Shown: positions 33,018-44,318 of the stretch, piece after piece | Layout of the letters: the number at the start of each line of letters is the position of its first letter | How positions within the stretch are numbered: position 1 is the first letter of the stretch | Assembly: GCA_963930775.1 (NCBI GenBank) | Contig: OZ005694.1 | Coordinates: forward strand, 8,070,045 to 8,134,044 | From: Cliona cf. orientalis | Lineage: Eukaryota; Porifera; Demospongiae; Clionaida; Clionaidae | Direction of reading: 5' to 3' | DNA: 64,000 nucleotides | Notes under the pieces: generated by a model | The model's input: only the letters and a program-made list of their open reading frames with translations | Told to the model about the DNA's origin: nothing | The model's database searches: none | Program-made: the position numbers and the translations under genes

Positions 33018-33174
33018 CGCTGGCCGCAGCGGGCAGTAATTAACACAACGCGAAGCTTGAGGGGGAAATTCCAAAGCAGAGGGTACCACTTTGATATGGT
33101 ACTAAACTTATTGATGTTACTACCAATGGGCGTTTTAACTGGATAATTCCACATAGTTCAGTGTAGATATCTAC

Positions 33175-33209
33175 ACTGCAATTTGCAATTTGCAATTTGC
33201 AATTTGCCA
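33175..33209. repeat. (TTTGCAA)n microsatellite
   Basis: Seven-base repeats are present in the promoter of the decayed FReD copy and absent from the promoter of the intact one. Confidence 0.85.
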
Positions 33210-33286
33210 TTATCTTCACTGATTCAGAACTTTGTGGAATGTTGAACAGGTGTCTCTTAAACCAGAGGGTGCTCCCAGTGGATGGC

Positions 33287-33294
33287 CATAAAAG
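33287..33294 (+). promoter_or_regulatory. Mutated TATA box of FReD copy 1
   Basis: CATAAAAG stands at the position of TATAAAAG in the intact copy (35431), in an otherwise matching context (GATGGC.ATAAAAG.GCATAGC). Confidence 0.5.
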
Positions 33295-33383
33295 CGCATA
33301 GCTTGTAAACACTATCAAGATCTACAAGAGACAAGAAATATCTGTGGCTGATCTAGTCCATCCGCTTGAACTAGCTACTGAAA

Positions 33384-34226
33384 ATGAGAAGAATCATTGG
33401 CATCTTATTTGTCCTCTGCTGCTACTCCGGGGAATTTGCAAATGCCAGCTGTTTTGGATCCTTGCAAAGTTAATATCTACTATGATTGTTAGTTATAATT
33501 TATTCAATCTTGACTTTTCTTTTAGAGTACTACACTGATTGCAACGAAGCATACATGCAAGGAGAAACATGCAGTGGTGTCTACACCATAAAACCCGATA
33601 ATTATCCACCTTTTGACGTAAGACAATCCTGCAGTACTCTAGAGCTGGCTATATCTGGCTTAATCATTGAATTTTAGGTCTACTGTGATATGGACAGTGA
33701 TGATGGTGGGTGGACCGTATTTCAGAGAAGAATGGATGGGAGCGAGGACTTCTACCGTGGTTGGAAGGACTACAACAAAGGATTTGGTGATCTCAATGGC
33801 GAATTCTGGCTTGGCCTGAACAAGATCTACCGGCTCACAAGAAATAGTGATATCAATACAATACTGAGAGTAGACTTGGAAGGGTTTGATGGAGTCAAAC
33901 TGTTTGCCAAATATGATCAATTTAAAGTTCTGGACTATTCAAATCAGTATCAGCTTGTAGTGGCAGGTTACTCGGGTGACGCCGGCGATAGTCTTTCGTA
34001 CCATAGCCATCATAATTAATTTTCTCTACTAGAGATCATCTTGGCGTCCATCAGTGTGCTACGGCGTATAAAGGAGCTTGGTAGTATAATCATTGCCATT
34101 TTTCAAATCTCAATGGCTTATATCATCCTGGTCCACATACTTCATTTGCTGATGGAGTGAATTGGCACACAGCCAGGGGATATCATTATTCCTTTATGTT
34201 TAGTGAGATGAAACTTCGTCTTAATG
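33384..34226 (+). pseudogene. FReD copy 1, decayed tandem duplicate
   Basis: The exons 33384-33468 (signal peptide), 33526-33617 and 33678-34226 match those of the intact gene at 35522 almost base for base up to the second half of the FReD. There a small insertion after CATCATAAT creates a TAA at 34017-34019 and shifts the frame. A deletion and a TGG-to-TAG change then destroy the conserved WWY...C segment. No sushi exons or second FReD follow, so the duplication covered only the first three exons and the promoter. The TATA box is also altered. It could at most make a truncated secreted protein of about 170 residues. Confidence 0.85.
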
Positions 34227-35430
34227 GTAAATCGCTTCAAAAGTACTGATAATATAGGTTTACAAACTGAACTCTTATTATTTCCTGTATTAATTATTAA
34301 TATTTCCTGTACTAGGATTACGTAATATCTAGGCTTTTCACGTGATTGAACACGTTTTTTTTTTGTGCTAGTTCTAACCAATTCTGAGTTCAGTTGAGTA
34401 CAAGTGTAGGCTAGGAATTTTGCAATGTGTATCAGTATCAGTTTGAATTGATTATTTGAGAGTTGGAATAAAGTTATTAAATGGTCCTTCGAGCCGGATG
34501 AGACTACTGCTGAGATATTTCAACCATAGATTATATATAGCATCAGTGTGCGCTGATAGCAGCACCTTGACAAGAAGGAGCATTATTATCATGAAAGCAA
34601 CGTAAGTACACACATCACCGTTGGTTGCTAGCTTCAAAATTCATGAAGCAGTATTGCTCCTAGCTAGCTACAACCATAAATAATGGATATAATGGTCAAA
34701 CAAAGCGGTAGCATCAGAAAGAGGCGGGCGGTGGACGGGAAACTATGTTCTCATTTGGAGTGGCCTTATCTATGACGCTACATTCAGTGAGCTATCCAGC
34801 GCATGTTTTTCCGTGAGTGTACTCCTAGCTAGAGCTGAGATATTTTTGATTTACTGGAGGCCCTTGGAGGTTGGACATCGCTACTATATAATATTATTGC
34901 TGCAGAGGACAAAGAGGTAAAAATCGTTTCCCGCGCACTGAGTCCGGACTCAAACTTTTGAGCATGCGCGTTCGTGTGCAAAGTTGTACGCATGCGCATT
35001 CAGCTGGCAGTAAGACTTACATGGCCCATGGTTACATGTATCAACAATAATTATATGAAATAAAATGATCATAAATCATTTTTCTGATATTTCTCACAAC
35101 ACAAATTTACTTAAGTTCATACTAAAATGTATAACATTATAGCAGGAGCCAACCTAAGACAGCGCCGAAACTAATGGTAAAGGGTCGTAGACACTGCTCG
35201 TATGTGGACTATCAACGCATGCGCAATGAGGTCAGAGTCATAAGAGACAGTCTGTCTGGCACTTTATGGGGGGATTTTCTAGTAACAGAGGGTACCACTT
35301 GATATGGTACTAAACTTATTGATGGTCTACTACCAATGGGGTCTTCAGTTGGGTTGCCATTATCTACACTGAACTTTATGGAATGTTGAACAGGTGTCTC
35401 TTAAACCAGAGGGTGCTCCCAGTGGATGGC
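34227..35430. other. Spacer between tandem FReD copies
   Basis: There is no supported exon. GC-rich CATGCGC-containing sequence is at about 34970-35000 and 35215-35225. The promoter-proximal part from about 35285 duplicates 33070-33320. Nothing corresponding to the sushi exons of the intact gene is present after copy 1. Confidence 0.5.
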
Positions 35431-35438
35431 TATAAAAG
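35431..35438 (+). promoter_or_regulatory. TATA box of the FReD-sushi gene
   Basis: TATAAAAG lies 91 bp upstream of the ATG, a suitable distance for a short 5' UTR. The corresponding site in the decayed copy is CATAAAAG. Confidence 0.6.
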
Positions 35439-35521
35439 TGCATAGCTTGTAAACACTTTCAAGATCTACAAGAGACAAGAAATATCTGGCTGATCTAGTC
35501 CATCCGCTTGCACTGCTGAAA

Positions 35522-37768
35522 ATGAGAAGAATCACTGGTATCTTATTTGTCCTCTGCTGCTACTCCTGGGAGTTTGCAAATGCCAGCTGTTTTGGATCCT
35601 TGCAAAGTTAATATCTACCATGATTGTTAGTTATAATTTATTCAATCTTGACTTTTCTTTTAGAGTACTACACTGATTGCAATGAAGCATACATGCAAGG
35701 AGAAACATGCAGTGGTGTCTACACTATAAAACCCGATAATTATCCACCATTTGATGTAAGACAATCCTGTACTCTATAGCTGGCTATATCTGGTTTAATT
35801 ATTGAATTTTAGGTCTACTGTGATATGGACAGTGATGATGGTGGGTGGACCGTGTTTCAGAGAAGAATGGATGGGAGCGAGGACTTCTACCGTGGTTGGA
35901 AGGACTACAACAAAGGATTTGGTGATCTTAATGGCGAATTCTGGCTCGGCCTGAACAAGATCTACCGGCTGACAAGAAACAGCGATATCAATACAATACT
36001 AAGAGTAGACTTGGAAGGTTTCGATGGAGTCAAACTGTTTGCCAAATATGATCAATTTAAGGTTCTGGACTATTCAAATCAGTATCAGCTTGTAGTGGCA
36101 GGTTACTCGGGTGATGCTGGCGATAGTCTTTCATACCATGGCCATCATAATTTCTCCACTAAGGATCATCTTGACGTCCATAGCTGTGCTAGGTCGTATA
36201 AAGGAGGCTGGTGGTATGGTAATTGCCATGTATCAAACCTCAATGGCTTATATCATCCTGGTCCACATACTTCATATGCTGATGGAGTGAATTGGAGAGC
36301 AGCCAGGGGATATCGTTATTCCTTTATGTTTAGTGAGATGAAACTTCGTCTTAATGGTGAATTGTTTTCTAAAGTACTTATAATATAGCTAGGTCTAATT
36401 CCTTACTTTGTTGCACTTAAAACAGCTACTGATTGTGGCTCTCCACAAGAATTTCCTGGTGCTGATGTTCAATATACAACCACGACATACCGGTCTGTGG
36501 CTACCTACAAGTGCAGGACTGGCTATGAGTCAGGCAGTCAGACCCCATCTTTGACGCAAGAGTGCCAAGGTAATGGGACGTGGACAGGGATGACTCCAAT
36601 ATGCAATCGTAAGCGAACTATATAACAGGTGACTTATATATATAGCTAGCTATAGCTGCACTATTACTGTTCTTTTATAGCTGTTGACTGTGGAGAATTG
36701 CCTCAGATTCCTAATGGTCAAGTAATTGTCAGGTCTACTAAATTTGGATCCATTGCTACATACAAGTGTGACCGTGGGTATGAGTTCACTTCTGGAGAAG
36801 AATCCAGCTATAAACATACTTGCCAGTCTGATAAGACTTGGTCTGGTACCACCCCTATATGCCAATGTGAGCTCTGATAATAATTATGACTATGCCAAAA
36901 TTAATGTAAAATCATGGTTAGCTGTTAGAAGTGACTGATCTTGTTATTATTTTGTTTCAGTAAAGCAGTATTCTGACTGCCAAGATGCTTTCAGTGAAGG
37001 TGAAACTACCAGCGGCATCTACACAATTTATCCAGACTATCAATCACCTTTTGATGTAAGCTGTATAGCTACACTGGCCTTGTTCCCAGACTCCTCCCAG
37101 CTTTAATATGGAAATACTGCATGTCATGGGCGGAGCCTGGAGGCAAGGCTACACATGTGCAGCAGTCCTGTGTCATTATGATATCATGATGATGTAATGT
37201 GTTGCAGGTCTATTGTGACATGGACACTGATGGTGGTGGATGGATCGTCTTTCAACGGAGGGAAGATGGAAGCGAAGATTTTTATCGAGGCTGGAATGAC
37301 TACGAGATTGGATTTGGAAATCTCAGTGGTGAATTTTGGTTAGGCCTAAGTAAACTTCACAGACTTACTCGCAACACTCCAATGTTAAGGATCGATCTGG
37401 CCGACTTTGAAGGCAATTCTAGATTTGCCAAGTATGCCACATTTCAGGTGCTAGATGCATCAACCATGTACCAGCTCAATGTCACTGGATATTCTGGAGA
37501 TGCCACAGATGGTCTAATAAACCACATCGAGAGTCATCAAGGGAGAAAGTTCACCACTAAAGACAGGGACAATGATTTGTGGAGCAATAATAATTGTGCC
37601 ATACGATATCATGGAGCATGGTGGTATCACTCATGCCACAGGGCCAATCTGAATGGACAGTATCTCTCTGGTTCACACAGCTCATATGCTGATGGAGTAG
37701 AGTGGGTGACTTGGAAAGGATTCTACTATTCTCTGAGGTTCACAGAGATGAAGCTATGCAAGAAATGA
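35522..37768 (+). CDS. Secreted FReD-sushi-sushi-FReD protein
   Basis: The seven exons are 35522-35606, 35664-35755, 35813-36356, 36426-36608, 36681-36866, 36961-37055 and 37208-37768. All junction phases agree, giving 581 residues. Order: signal peptide (MRRITGILFVLCCY...); fibrinogen-related domain 1 (about 32-240; DGGWTVFQRR, GEFWLGL, WWYGNCHVSNLNG); sushi/CCP 1 (about 241-301) and CCP 2 (about 302-363), each with four Cys and GY/TW..T.PIC motifs; then FReD 2 (about 368-581). FReD 2 keeps the calcium-site pattern KDRDNDLWSNNNC, whereas FReD 1 has the shortened KDHLDVHSC and has probably lost calcium binding. FReDs bind carbohydrate or acetyl groups in ficolin-like lectins, and sushi modules mediate protein contacts in complement-like proteins. 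A role in extracellular recognition is therefore likely, but it is inferred. Confidence 0.9.
37077..37150. repeat. Miniature hairpin element in intron 6
   Basis: GGCCTTGTTCCCAGACTCCTCCC pairs imperfectly with GGGCGGAGCCTGGAGGCAAGGC. It belongs to the same family as the hairpins at 20638 and 37911. Confidence 0.6.
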
Positions 37769-37910
37769 AGCTTAAACCGGTGGTTTCTGAATTTTGAGTA
37801 CTTTCGAATTCTGCCTTAGCTGTGTTATTAATAGTATATTATAAGTGCTGAGTAGTTAATGATATTCTTTCTATATTAATTAATATAATATTAAGATTCT
37901 GATTCTGTAG

Positions 37911-37982
37911 TAGCCTTGTCCCTGGGTCCTGACATTTCCAATTTTACATTGAAATGCTAAGAAAGGGCCTGGAGACAAGGCC
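37911..37982. repeat. Miniature hairpin element
   Basis: Arms GCCTTGTCCCTGGGTCCT and AGGGCCTGGAGACAAGGC flank about 35 bp. It is the source copy of the hairpin at 20638-20696. Confidence 0.7.
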
Positions 37983-38153
37983 ATAGCTAGTACTAAGCCT
38001 TTAGTCTGTCACATTCAAAGCTGCATTCCTTAAATGGAGTGATTATGACCAGCTGAAGACATGTACATGCACACTGCACTTTAACACTTTGGGTGTACAT
38101 GTTATGACATGCTTAAACTTGTTGTGCATTGCTAAAATTATTATAGATTGTTC

Positions 38154-38159
38154 AATAAA
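38154..38159 (+). promoter_or_regulatory. Polyadenylation signal candidate
   Basis: AATAAA lies 386 bp after the FReD gene stop, in a context (TTGTTCAATAAAATGTTTGAG) also kept in the copied block. Confidence 0.4.
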
Positions 38160-39323
38160 ATGTTTGAGAGTCTATCTGGTGCTTATAATGACATAATGCC
38201 ATTTCGGAAGACGCAATAACAAACACACGTGCAGTTGCACAAACAAGAACATCAATAGCTTCTCACTTAGTTACATGAATCTCTCACTTTGACTAAATAA
38301 ATTGATACCTTATAGCTAAAGTGATTTGTCTACATTCCACTGCATCACTTCCTGTTTGCTTTGCAATATGCCATGCTAGCATATTATGTGGCCACCCTCG
38401 CATACGTGTACAGCATCAACTCCTAGTACATAATAATCAAATTTTGATAACTGCACACGGAAATGGGTGTATACTAGCTGGTGGGTGAGTTTTGAAGTTT
38501 AATTCCATTATGATCATGTTTACCTCATTGGCCATAGACAAACCTGTGCATATATTTGATCCCACCGTGCATTAATAACCAACCAGTGCTTGTCAACAAC
38601 TCGCAATAATAATAGTATAAGGATAAGTGCAATCTTTCAATTTCACAACGGACACTTACTGCATGCGTGAACCCATGCATTCACTCCTTGTTTATATTAT
38701 TATGAAAATTACTCAATGCGCAGTTAGATGTTTGCAATGCTCCCATAGACCAGATTCGGACTTCTGATTATTGATTTCATTCATGGACTGCTCACCAGAC
38801 CATACACATTAGCTGTACCTGCAGTATAGGACTTCATAAACTCATGCAGTACGTATACTATAATGTTATGATCATGAATAGAGCTTTGATTCATGGATGT
38901 ACGTATAAACAAATGCCTCAGTACACAACCTGAGTGTGTTATGACTGATGAAACCACATTTTAAGCAGCCATACGGAGTGCATTGCCAGTTGCTATCACG
39001 TTGGACTTTGCTTATAATGAACAATGGTTTATAAAGTTGGAAGGTAGATCGAAAGGACTCCAGTAACTTGAGTCAAGTGGAAAACACAAGCCAACTCTAT
39101 CAGGAGATATTTGAACTCAACATTAATGAATTGAATAAGAGGTGATGTTCTAAGCTTAAGAAAAAGAATTTTGTATCATCTCTCTCCATGCATGCATACA
39201 CACAGATCAAGCGACTTGATACCAATTACTACCAAGCTAGTTTCTAGATGCTAAGTTTCTGTACGTATGAAGCTATTATTATAAAGCCTGAACCCTTACG
39301 ATTGGCATAGATATTGGCTTTAA

Positions 39324-42300
39324 ATGATGAAATCAATGTGGCTGCTATTCATCTTCTGCTCCTTCCACATCTCCAGCGGTGATGTATATCACATCATACC
39401 TTCACAGAATGATCAGTGCATTGGAACAGTTTGTCAAAATACAACACTCTCCGCATTTGCTAGAGCTGCTACTTCCTCAGCCTTTCTACAACCTGAGACT
39501 ACCTTGATTCTACATCCTGGAATCCACCACCTGGACAAGGATCTTTTCATTTCAAGAATATCCAGTTTTCACATGTATTCGCACTCTTCTGAATCATCGA
39601 ACAGAGCGAAAGTGAACTGTACAAATTCTGCAAAGCTTGTGTTCTTTTACAATGATCTTATTAATATCAGTGGTGTGGATTTCGATGGATGTTCCAAAAA
39701 CATAGTCAGATTAGTAAAGCAGTTTATTCTCTTGGACTCCAATTTCAGTGGTCAAACAGGCATCTCTGGCACTGCGCTGGAGATTACTCGAAGTTGTGCA
39801 AATATGACAGGAAGTGGATTCTACTCCAACCATGGCAGTAAAATGGAACATCGTTCAATCAAGTGCCAAAGCAGCATGGACTACAAGTGGAGACGTAGTC
39901 ATACAGAGCAAGTTCATTCACCCACGGCAGGAGGAGCGATCTTTTCAAGAAGAAGCCAGGTCTACATATCGCAATGCAAGTTTGAGCGAAATAGAGCACA
40001 TGTGGGTGGAGCTATATTCTGTCAATACCACAGCCATATCATGATCAGTGATAGCACTTTTGTGGGGAATCATGCCACGTCCTTGAATAAGTACGAAAAT
40101 GGAATGTGCCTAGGGGGTGGTGGTGTGATGCATATAGAAAGTGATTCTACCGTGACCATACAAAAGTGTGTTTTCCAACGAAATACAGCTCATTATTTTG
40201 GAGGCGCTATTGATACCCTTCATGCCCACAATGCAGCATTAACTATTGATGACAGCACCTTTACTGACAATAGTGCAAAGTATGGCGGAGTTTTGAATGT
40301 ATTTGGAACATACAGCACTCGGATAAATATCACCAATAGTGAATTCGAAGATAATAATGCTGAAATACATGGTGGAGCTATAGCTCTGCTCTCAAATAGC
40401 TACTTTTGGTCCGCCTACGCAATCAAAATGAACATTGTTGACAGTAAGTTCACTGGGAACAAGGCGCAGGACCAAGGAGGAGTTGTGGCTGTATCGAATA
40501 CCGAAAATTCAATTGTATCCATCACAAAGAGCGAATTTGTCAACAACAGTGCCCAAAATGACGGAGGGGTTATGTCTGCCAGAGAGAATGATAAGATAAA
40601 TATCACTATACGCGAGAGTACACTTAATTACAACAAAGCAAACAAGGGTGGAGCACTACTGTTCTATCATAAACATCAGTACATTAATCTGTTTGTTTAT
40701 GAAAACAAATTTCAAGGGAATGTCGCTCTATCCAAAGGAGGAACCTTTTACATCGAAGGACAAAACCTAAGAATGAAGGTTGACGAAAGTTCCTTTAGTG
40801 ATTGCAGAACTGAAAGCGGAGGAGCAATGTTCCTGCGTAGTGGAGAAACTATTATCGATAACAGCAATTTTACCAGCTGCAGTGCTTCTAGTGATGGAGG
40901 TGGTGTATATTCAATTGAAGGTGTCGTACACATATTGAGGTCTACATTCGATTCCAACCATGCTGGCAAAAACGGTGGAAGTATATGTTCTGAGGGTGGG
41001 GAGATTCTTATAAATCATACTTCATTTGTAGATAACTTGGCTACAAATGGCGGAACATTGCATTCTCAGCATACACGTACAGTAATCAATGAAAGTAAAT
41101 TTAGGGGTAGCAGAGCGTATACTAGTGGAGGAACTATGTATTTGGACAGAGGAGAGACTAGCATTATGGGTACTGCAGTGTGTGATAGTATTGGCAAAAG
41201 TGGAGGAGTGATATGTTCCCATCAGAGCGACCTATTCATATCTAAAAGTGAAATTTTCAACAATCGGGCCAAAAGTGAAGGTGGAGTATTCAAGATCGAA
41301 CAGGGTACTGTGACACTCGAGCAAACCTCATTCGTGAAAAATAGAGCACACCTCGGAGCAGTCATGTGGGCAGATCACGCCACTGTTGTCTCTAATACAG
41401 TAAACATCACCGACAATCATGCAAATTCCAGTGTAGTGTACCACATGGAGAGCACGAGTAACTGGTCAAGCGTGGCATTCACGTCTAATACTGGATCTTT
41501 GTGTGCCGTTGAAAGTATTGTGACTCTAAAGGACATTGTTATGACTGACATGCTTCCAACTAATCGGTGCAGGCGAAGTAACCTTTTGGAAGAAGGAGGA
41601 GCGATAACCACATTCCAGGGCATGATAACATTTTATGGACTTAGTACACTCACGAGAAACAGTGCTTCAACAGGTGGAGCAATAAATGCAATCGAGGCCA
41701 AGCTATACATCCACGGTAATGTTACGGTCGTCAATAATACAGCAATGGGGAATGGAGGTGGGGTGTATCTTCGCCAGAGTGTACTTACCTGTCAGAGGAA
41801 CAGCACACTCATGCTGATGGGAAACAAAGCAGTGAAGAAAGGTGGCGGAATCCATGCAGTTGGCTCATCGATAAAAATCAACGGAACACTAGTCGAACGA
41901 AACTACGCATCGCTTCAATTCATTGGCAATGATGCCGAAAATGGCGGTGGCCTGAACCTTGAAATGGATGCTAAGCTGTACATATTAAAGTCAAAGCCAT
42001 ACACAGAAAAATACAAGATTGTTACATTCACAGCAAACTCAGCAGACCATGGTGGGGCTGTCTACGTATCTGACGATGGCATGTGTACTCGAGTCGCCAG
42101 AAGGGAGTGTTTCTTTCAATCGCTGGCGTTGTATAATGCATTGCCCAGTGATTCTGTACACCAGAGCGTACACTTCTCAAACAACACTGCTCTAAGTGGG
42201 CGGAATTTGTATGGAGGCCTACTCGATAGATGTATCATCAACCCACTAGCTCAAACAGATGTTATGGTTCCTCTTAATAGTGACAAAGACACAATTTTAT

Positions 42301-44318
42301 CAAATGATTCTGACTCTACCACCATGAAGGGATCCGACTATCTTCACATGATGAGCAATATCAAAAATTCCGATATTAGTTCTCCCCCTATTCGAGTATG
42401 CTTCTGCAGGGATGGCCAACCTGACTGTAGCTACCAGCCGGATCCAATACTAATCAGAAAAGGCCACCTCAACAATGTCACTCTGAGTCTTGCGGTGCTA
42501 GACCAGATTAATCATCCTCTAGTGAAGGCTAAAATCTACAGCCGCCTTAGCTCTGGGAGAGATCTCTGTCAGCATCATATTCACAGCACTGACGGCATCT
42601 GTAACCTACTAAACTTTGCTGCATTTTCCAACAATGAAATGGAAGAGCTCATCTTATTTATAGATGGCCCGTGCAGGGACGCACAAGACTGTCAGTGTAA
42701 GGTAAAGCTTGAAGTCGTTTGTCCTCACTGTCCGGTAGGTTTTAAACTTAAGGATGGAGAGGAAGGATGTCAATGTGACTGCGATTCCAAACTTAAATCC
42801 TTCATATCGGAATGCTCGCTGCCAACACAGACCATAATGAGAAAGAAAAACTGCTGGATCACAAATATCACAACTGTTGAAAATACTAACTCCAGTGATT
42901 ACCAATATCTAATCTATCCACATTGTCCCCTTGACTACTGCCATCCGGCTAGCGCAGGAGTGGCAATAAATCTAAATATTCCAAATGGATCTGACGCACA
43001 GTGTACTAATGGCCGTTGTGGACTTATGTGTGGAGAATGCCAACCTGGTCTTAGCCTATCTCTTGGCAGCTCACGCTGTATTCCCTGTTCCTCTCGCTGG
43101 CCTGCAAACCTTGCTGCCATAGTCGTAGCTGCCTTCATAGCCGGGATACTTTTGGTGGTATTGATTTTGGTGCTAAACTTGACTGTTGCTGTTGGATCCT
43201 TGAATGGAATCATCTTCTACGCTAACGTTGTGGCTGCTAATAGCAATGCATTTTTCCCATTTTCCAGGCCTAACTTTGCCACTGCCTTCATATCGTGGTT
43301 TAATCTGGAGATAGGATTCGATATTTGCTTCTTCGATGGACTGAACAGTTTCTGGAAAACACTATTACAGCTGGTCTTTCCTACATACATCTTCTTGCTT
43401 GTCATCATTGTCATTATTTTCAGCGAAATGTCGACGAAATTTTCCAAATTGATCGCAAAGAGGAATCCAGTGGCAACTCTCGCCACCCTTGTGCTAATAT
43501 CCTATGCAAAATTCCTTCATACCATCATTGCATCACTTTCATTTGCTGTTTTGCACTATCCTGATGGATCCAGGAGAGTGGTTTGGCTGCCAAATGCTTC
43601 AGTCAATTATCTCCAGGGAAAGCACATTGCTCTATTCATTGTTGCCGTTCTGATTCTTATAGTAGCACTTTTGTATACACTTCTTCTGTTTTCTTGGCAA
43701 TGGCTTCTTCACCACAAACACAGAAAGCTATTCAAGTGGATGAGATACCAAAAACTATGCCATTTCATTGAACCTTACCATGCTCCATACACAGTTAGGC
43801 ACAGATACTGGACTGGACTGCTGTTATTTATCCGAGTATTTCTCTACATCATTTCAGCCATCAATATATCTGGAGACCCTCGAGTAAGCCTGGTTACCAT
43901 AATATCAGTGGTCACCACTCTACAGCTAATTAAAGGGACGTTTGCCAAAAACTTATACAAAGCAATAGCCGTCGACATCGTAGAAACTATTATGTTCTTC
44001 AATCTTGTGATCTTTTCCACTGCAACCCTGTACACGTTTGATACAACTGAGAATCAGATAGCCATCGCTTACACCTCCGTGCTTATAACTGTCGTTATTT
44101 TCTTGGCTATCCTTGCTTTTCATATTTACAAGTACGCAGGTCTTCATCTGCTTTGTCGAAAGTCCCAATCCTTTAGAGTAGCATCCTCTAAGATTAGTGT
44201 CTACTATAAGAGAAGAAGCAGGCATGGTGACTCGATTAGAAGTCAGTTTGCTGAAGATACTTTCCCTCGATTAAACCCAACTCGTAGTGTGCTAGAGATT
44301 CCTCCACCTGAAGATTAA
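39324..44318 (+). CDS. Giant Pmp-like beta-helix multi-pass membrane protein, gene A
   Basis: This is one uninterrupted 1664-codon frame. A signal peptide (MMKSMWLLFIFCSFHISSG) leads into an N-terminal region with CIGTVC. From about residue 190 to 930 there are many imperfect ~25-35 residue repeats with GGAI/GGVM and F..N.A motifs (SKFTGNKAQDQGGV, SEFVNNSAQNDGGV), the pattern of chlamydial Pmp proteins and other right-handed beta-helices. A Cys-rich stalk follows (CFCRDGQPDC, CPHCPVGF, LMCGECQPGLSLSLGSSRCIPC, up to about 1255). Then come about 8-9 hydrophobic helices (about 1260-1600) and a basic cytoplasmic tail. N-glycosylation sequons are frequent, fitting a surface location. The repeats suggest an adhesin or receptor ectodomain; the membrane part has no family I can name, and TRP-like or GPCR-like folds are possibilities only. 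Gene B (46315) is a tandem paralogue. Confidence 0.88.
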   Translation: MMKSMWLLFIFCSFHISSGDVYHIIPSQNDQCIGTVCQNTTLSAFARAATSSAFLQPETTLILHPGIHHLDKDLFISRISSFHMYSHSSESSNRAKVNCTNSAKLVFFYNDLINISGVDFDGCSKNIVRLVKQFILLDSNFSGQTGISGTALEITRSCANMTGSGFYSNHGSKMEHRSIKCQSSMDYKWRRSHTEQVHSPTAGGAIFSRRSQVYISQCKFERNRAHVGGAIFCQYHSHIMISDSTFVGNHATSLNKYENGMCLGGGGVMHIESDSTVTIQKCVFQRNTAHYFGGAIDTLHAHNAALTIDDSTFTDNSAKYGGVLNVFGTYSTRINITNSEFEDNNAEIHGGAIALLSNSYFWSAYAIKMNIVDSKFTGNKAQDQGGVVAVSNTENSIVSITKSEFVNNSAQNDGGVMSARENDKINITIRESTLNYNKANKGGALLFYHKHQYINLFVYENKFQGNVALSKGGTFYIEGQNLRMKVDESSFSDCRTESGGAMFLRSGETIIDNSNFTSCSASSDGGGVYSIEGVVHILRSTFDSNHAGKNGGSICSEGGEILINHTSFVDNLATNGGTLHSQHTRTVINESKFRGSRAYTSGGTMYLDRGETSIMGTAVCDSIGKSGGVICSHQSDLFISKSEIFNNRAKSEGGVFKIEQGTVTLEQTSFVKNRAHLGAVMWADHATVVSNTVNITDNHANSSVVYHMESTSNWSSVAFTSNTGSLCAVESIVTLKDIVMTDMLPTNRCRRSNLLEEGGAITTFQGMITFYGLSTLTRNSASTGGAINAIEAKLYIHGNVTVVNNTAMGNGGGVYLRQSVLTCQRNSTLMLMGNKAVKKGGGIHAVGSSIKINGTLVERNYASLQFIGNDAENGGGLNLEMDAKLYILKSKPYTEKYKIVTFTANSADHGGAVYVSDDGMCTRVARRECFFQSLALYNALPSDSVHQSVHFSNNTALSGRNLYGGLLDRCIINPLAQTDVMVPLNSDKDTILSNDSDSTTMKGSDYLHMMSNIKNSDISSPPIRVCFCRDGQPDCSYQPDPILIRKGHLNNVTLSLAVLDQINHPLVKAKIYSRLSSGRDLCQHHIHSTDGICNLLNFAAFSNNEMEELILFIDGPCRDAQDCQCKVKLEVVCPHCPVGFKLKDGEEGCQCDCDSKLKSFISECSLPTQTIMRKKNCWITNITTVENTNSSDYQYLIYPHCPLDYCHPASAGVAINLNIPNGSDAQCTNGRCGLMCGECQPGLSLSLGSSRCIPCSSRWPANLAAIVVAAFIAGILLVVLILVLNLTVAVGSLNGIIFYANVVAANSNAFFPFSRPNFATAFISWFNLEIGFDICFFDGLNSFWKTLLQLVFPTYIFLLVIIVIIFSEMSTKFSKLIAKRNPVATLATLVLISYAKFLHTIIASLSFAVLHYPDGSRRVVWLPNASVNYLQGKHIALFIVAVLILIVALLYTLLLFSWQWLLHHKHRKLFKWMRYQKLCHFIEPYHAPYTVRHRYWTGLLLFIRVFLYIISAINISGDPRVSLVTIISVVTTLQLIKGTFAKNLYKAIAVDIVETIMFFNLVIFSTATLYTFDTTENQIAIAYTSVLITVVIFLAILAFHIYKYAGLHLLCRKSQSFRVASSKISVYYKRRSRHGDSIRSQFAEDTFPRLNPTRSVLEIPPPED

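Larger units (their letters stand above)
32826..33383. other. Divergent promoter region, TGF-beta gene and FReD copy 1
   Basis: Two genes point away from each other here. On the minus strand a TATA-like TTATAAAAA lies at 33009-33017, about 185 bp before the TGF-beta ATG. On the plus strand the sequence from about 33077 repeats the promoter of the intact FReD gene (35290 onward), with a mutated TATA box at 33287 and a (TTTGCAA)n expansion at 33175-33209. Confidence 0.55.
37769..39323. other. FReD gene 3' flank and spacer
   Basis: The stretch 37769-38722 is the source of the block copied to 20390-21436. It contains a GCCTTGTCC hairpin (37911-37982) and an AATAAA at 38154. From 38722 to the next gene I see no exon; a TTATAAAG sequence near 39278 could serve as TATA box for the gene at 39324. 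Confidence 0.5.
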
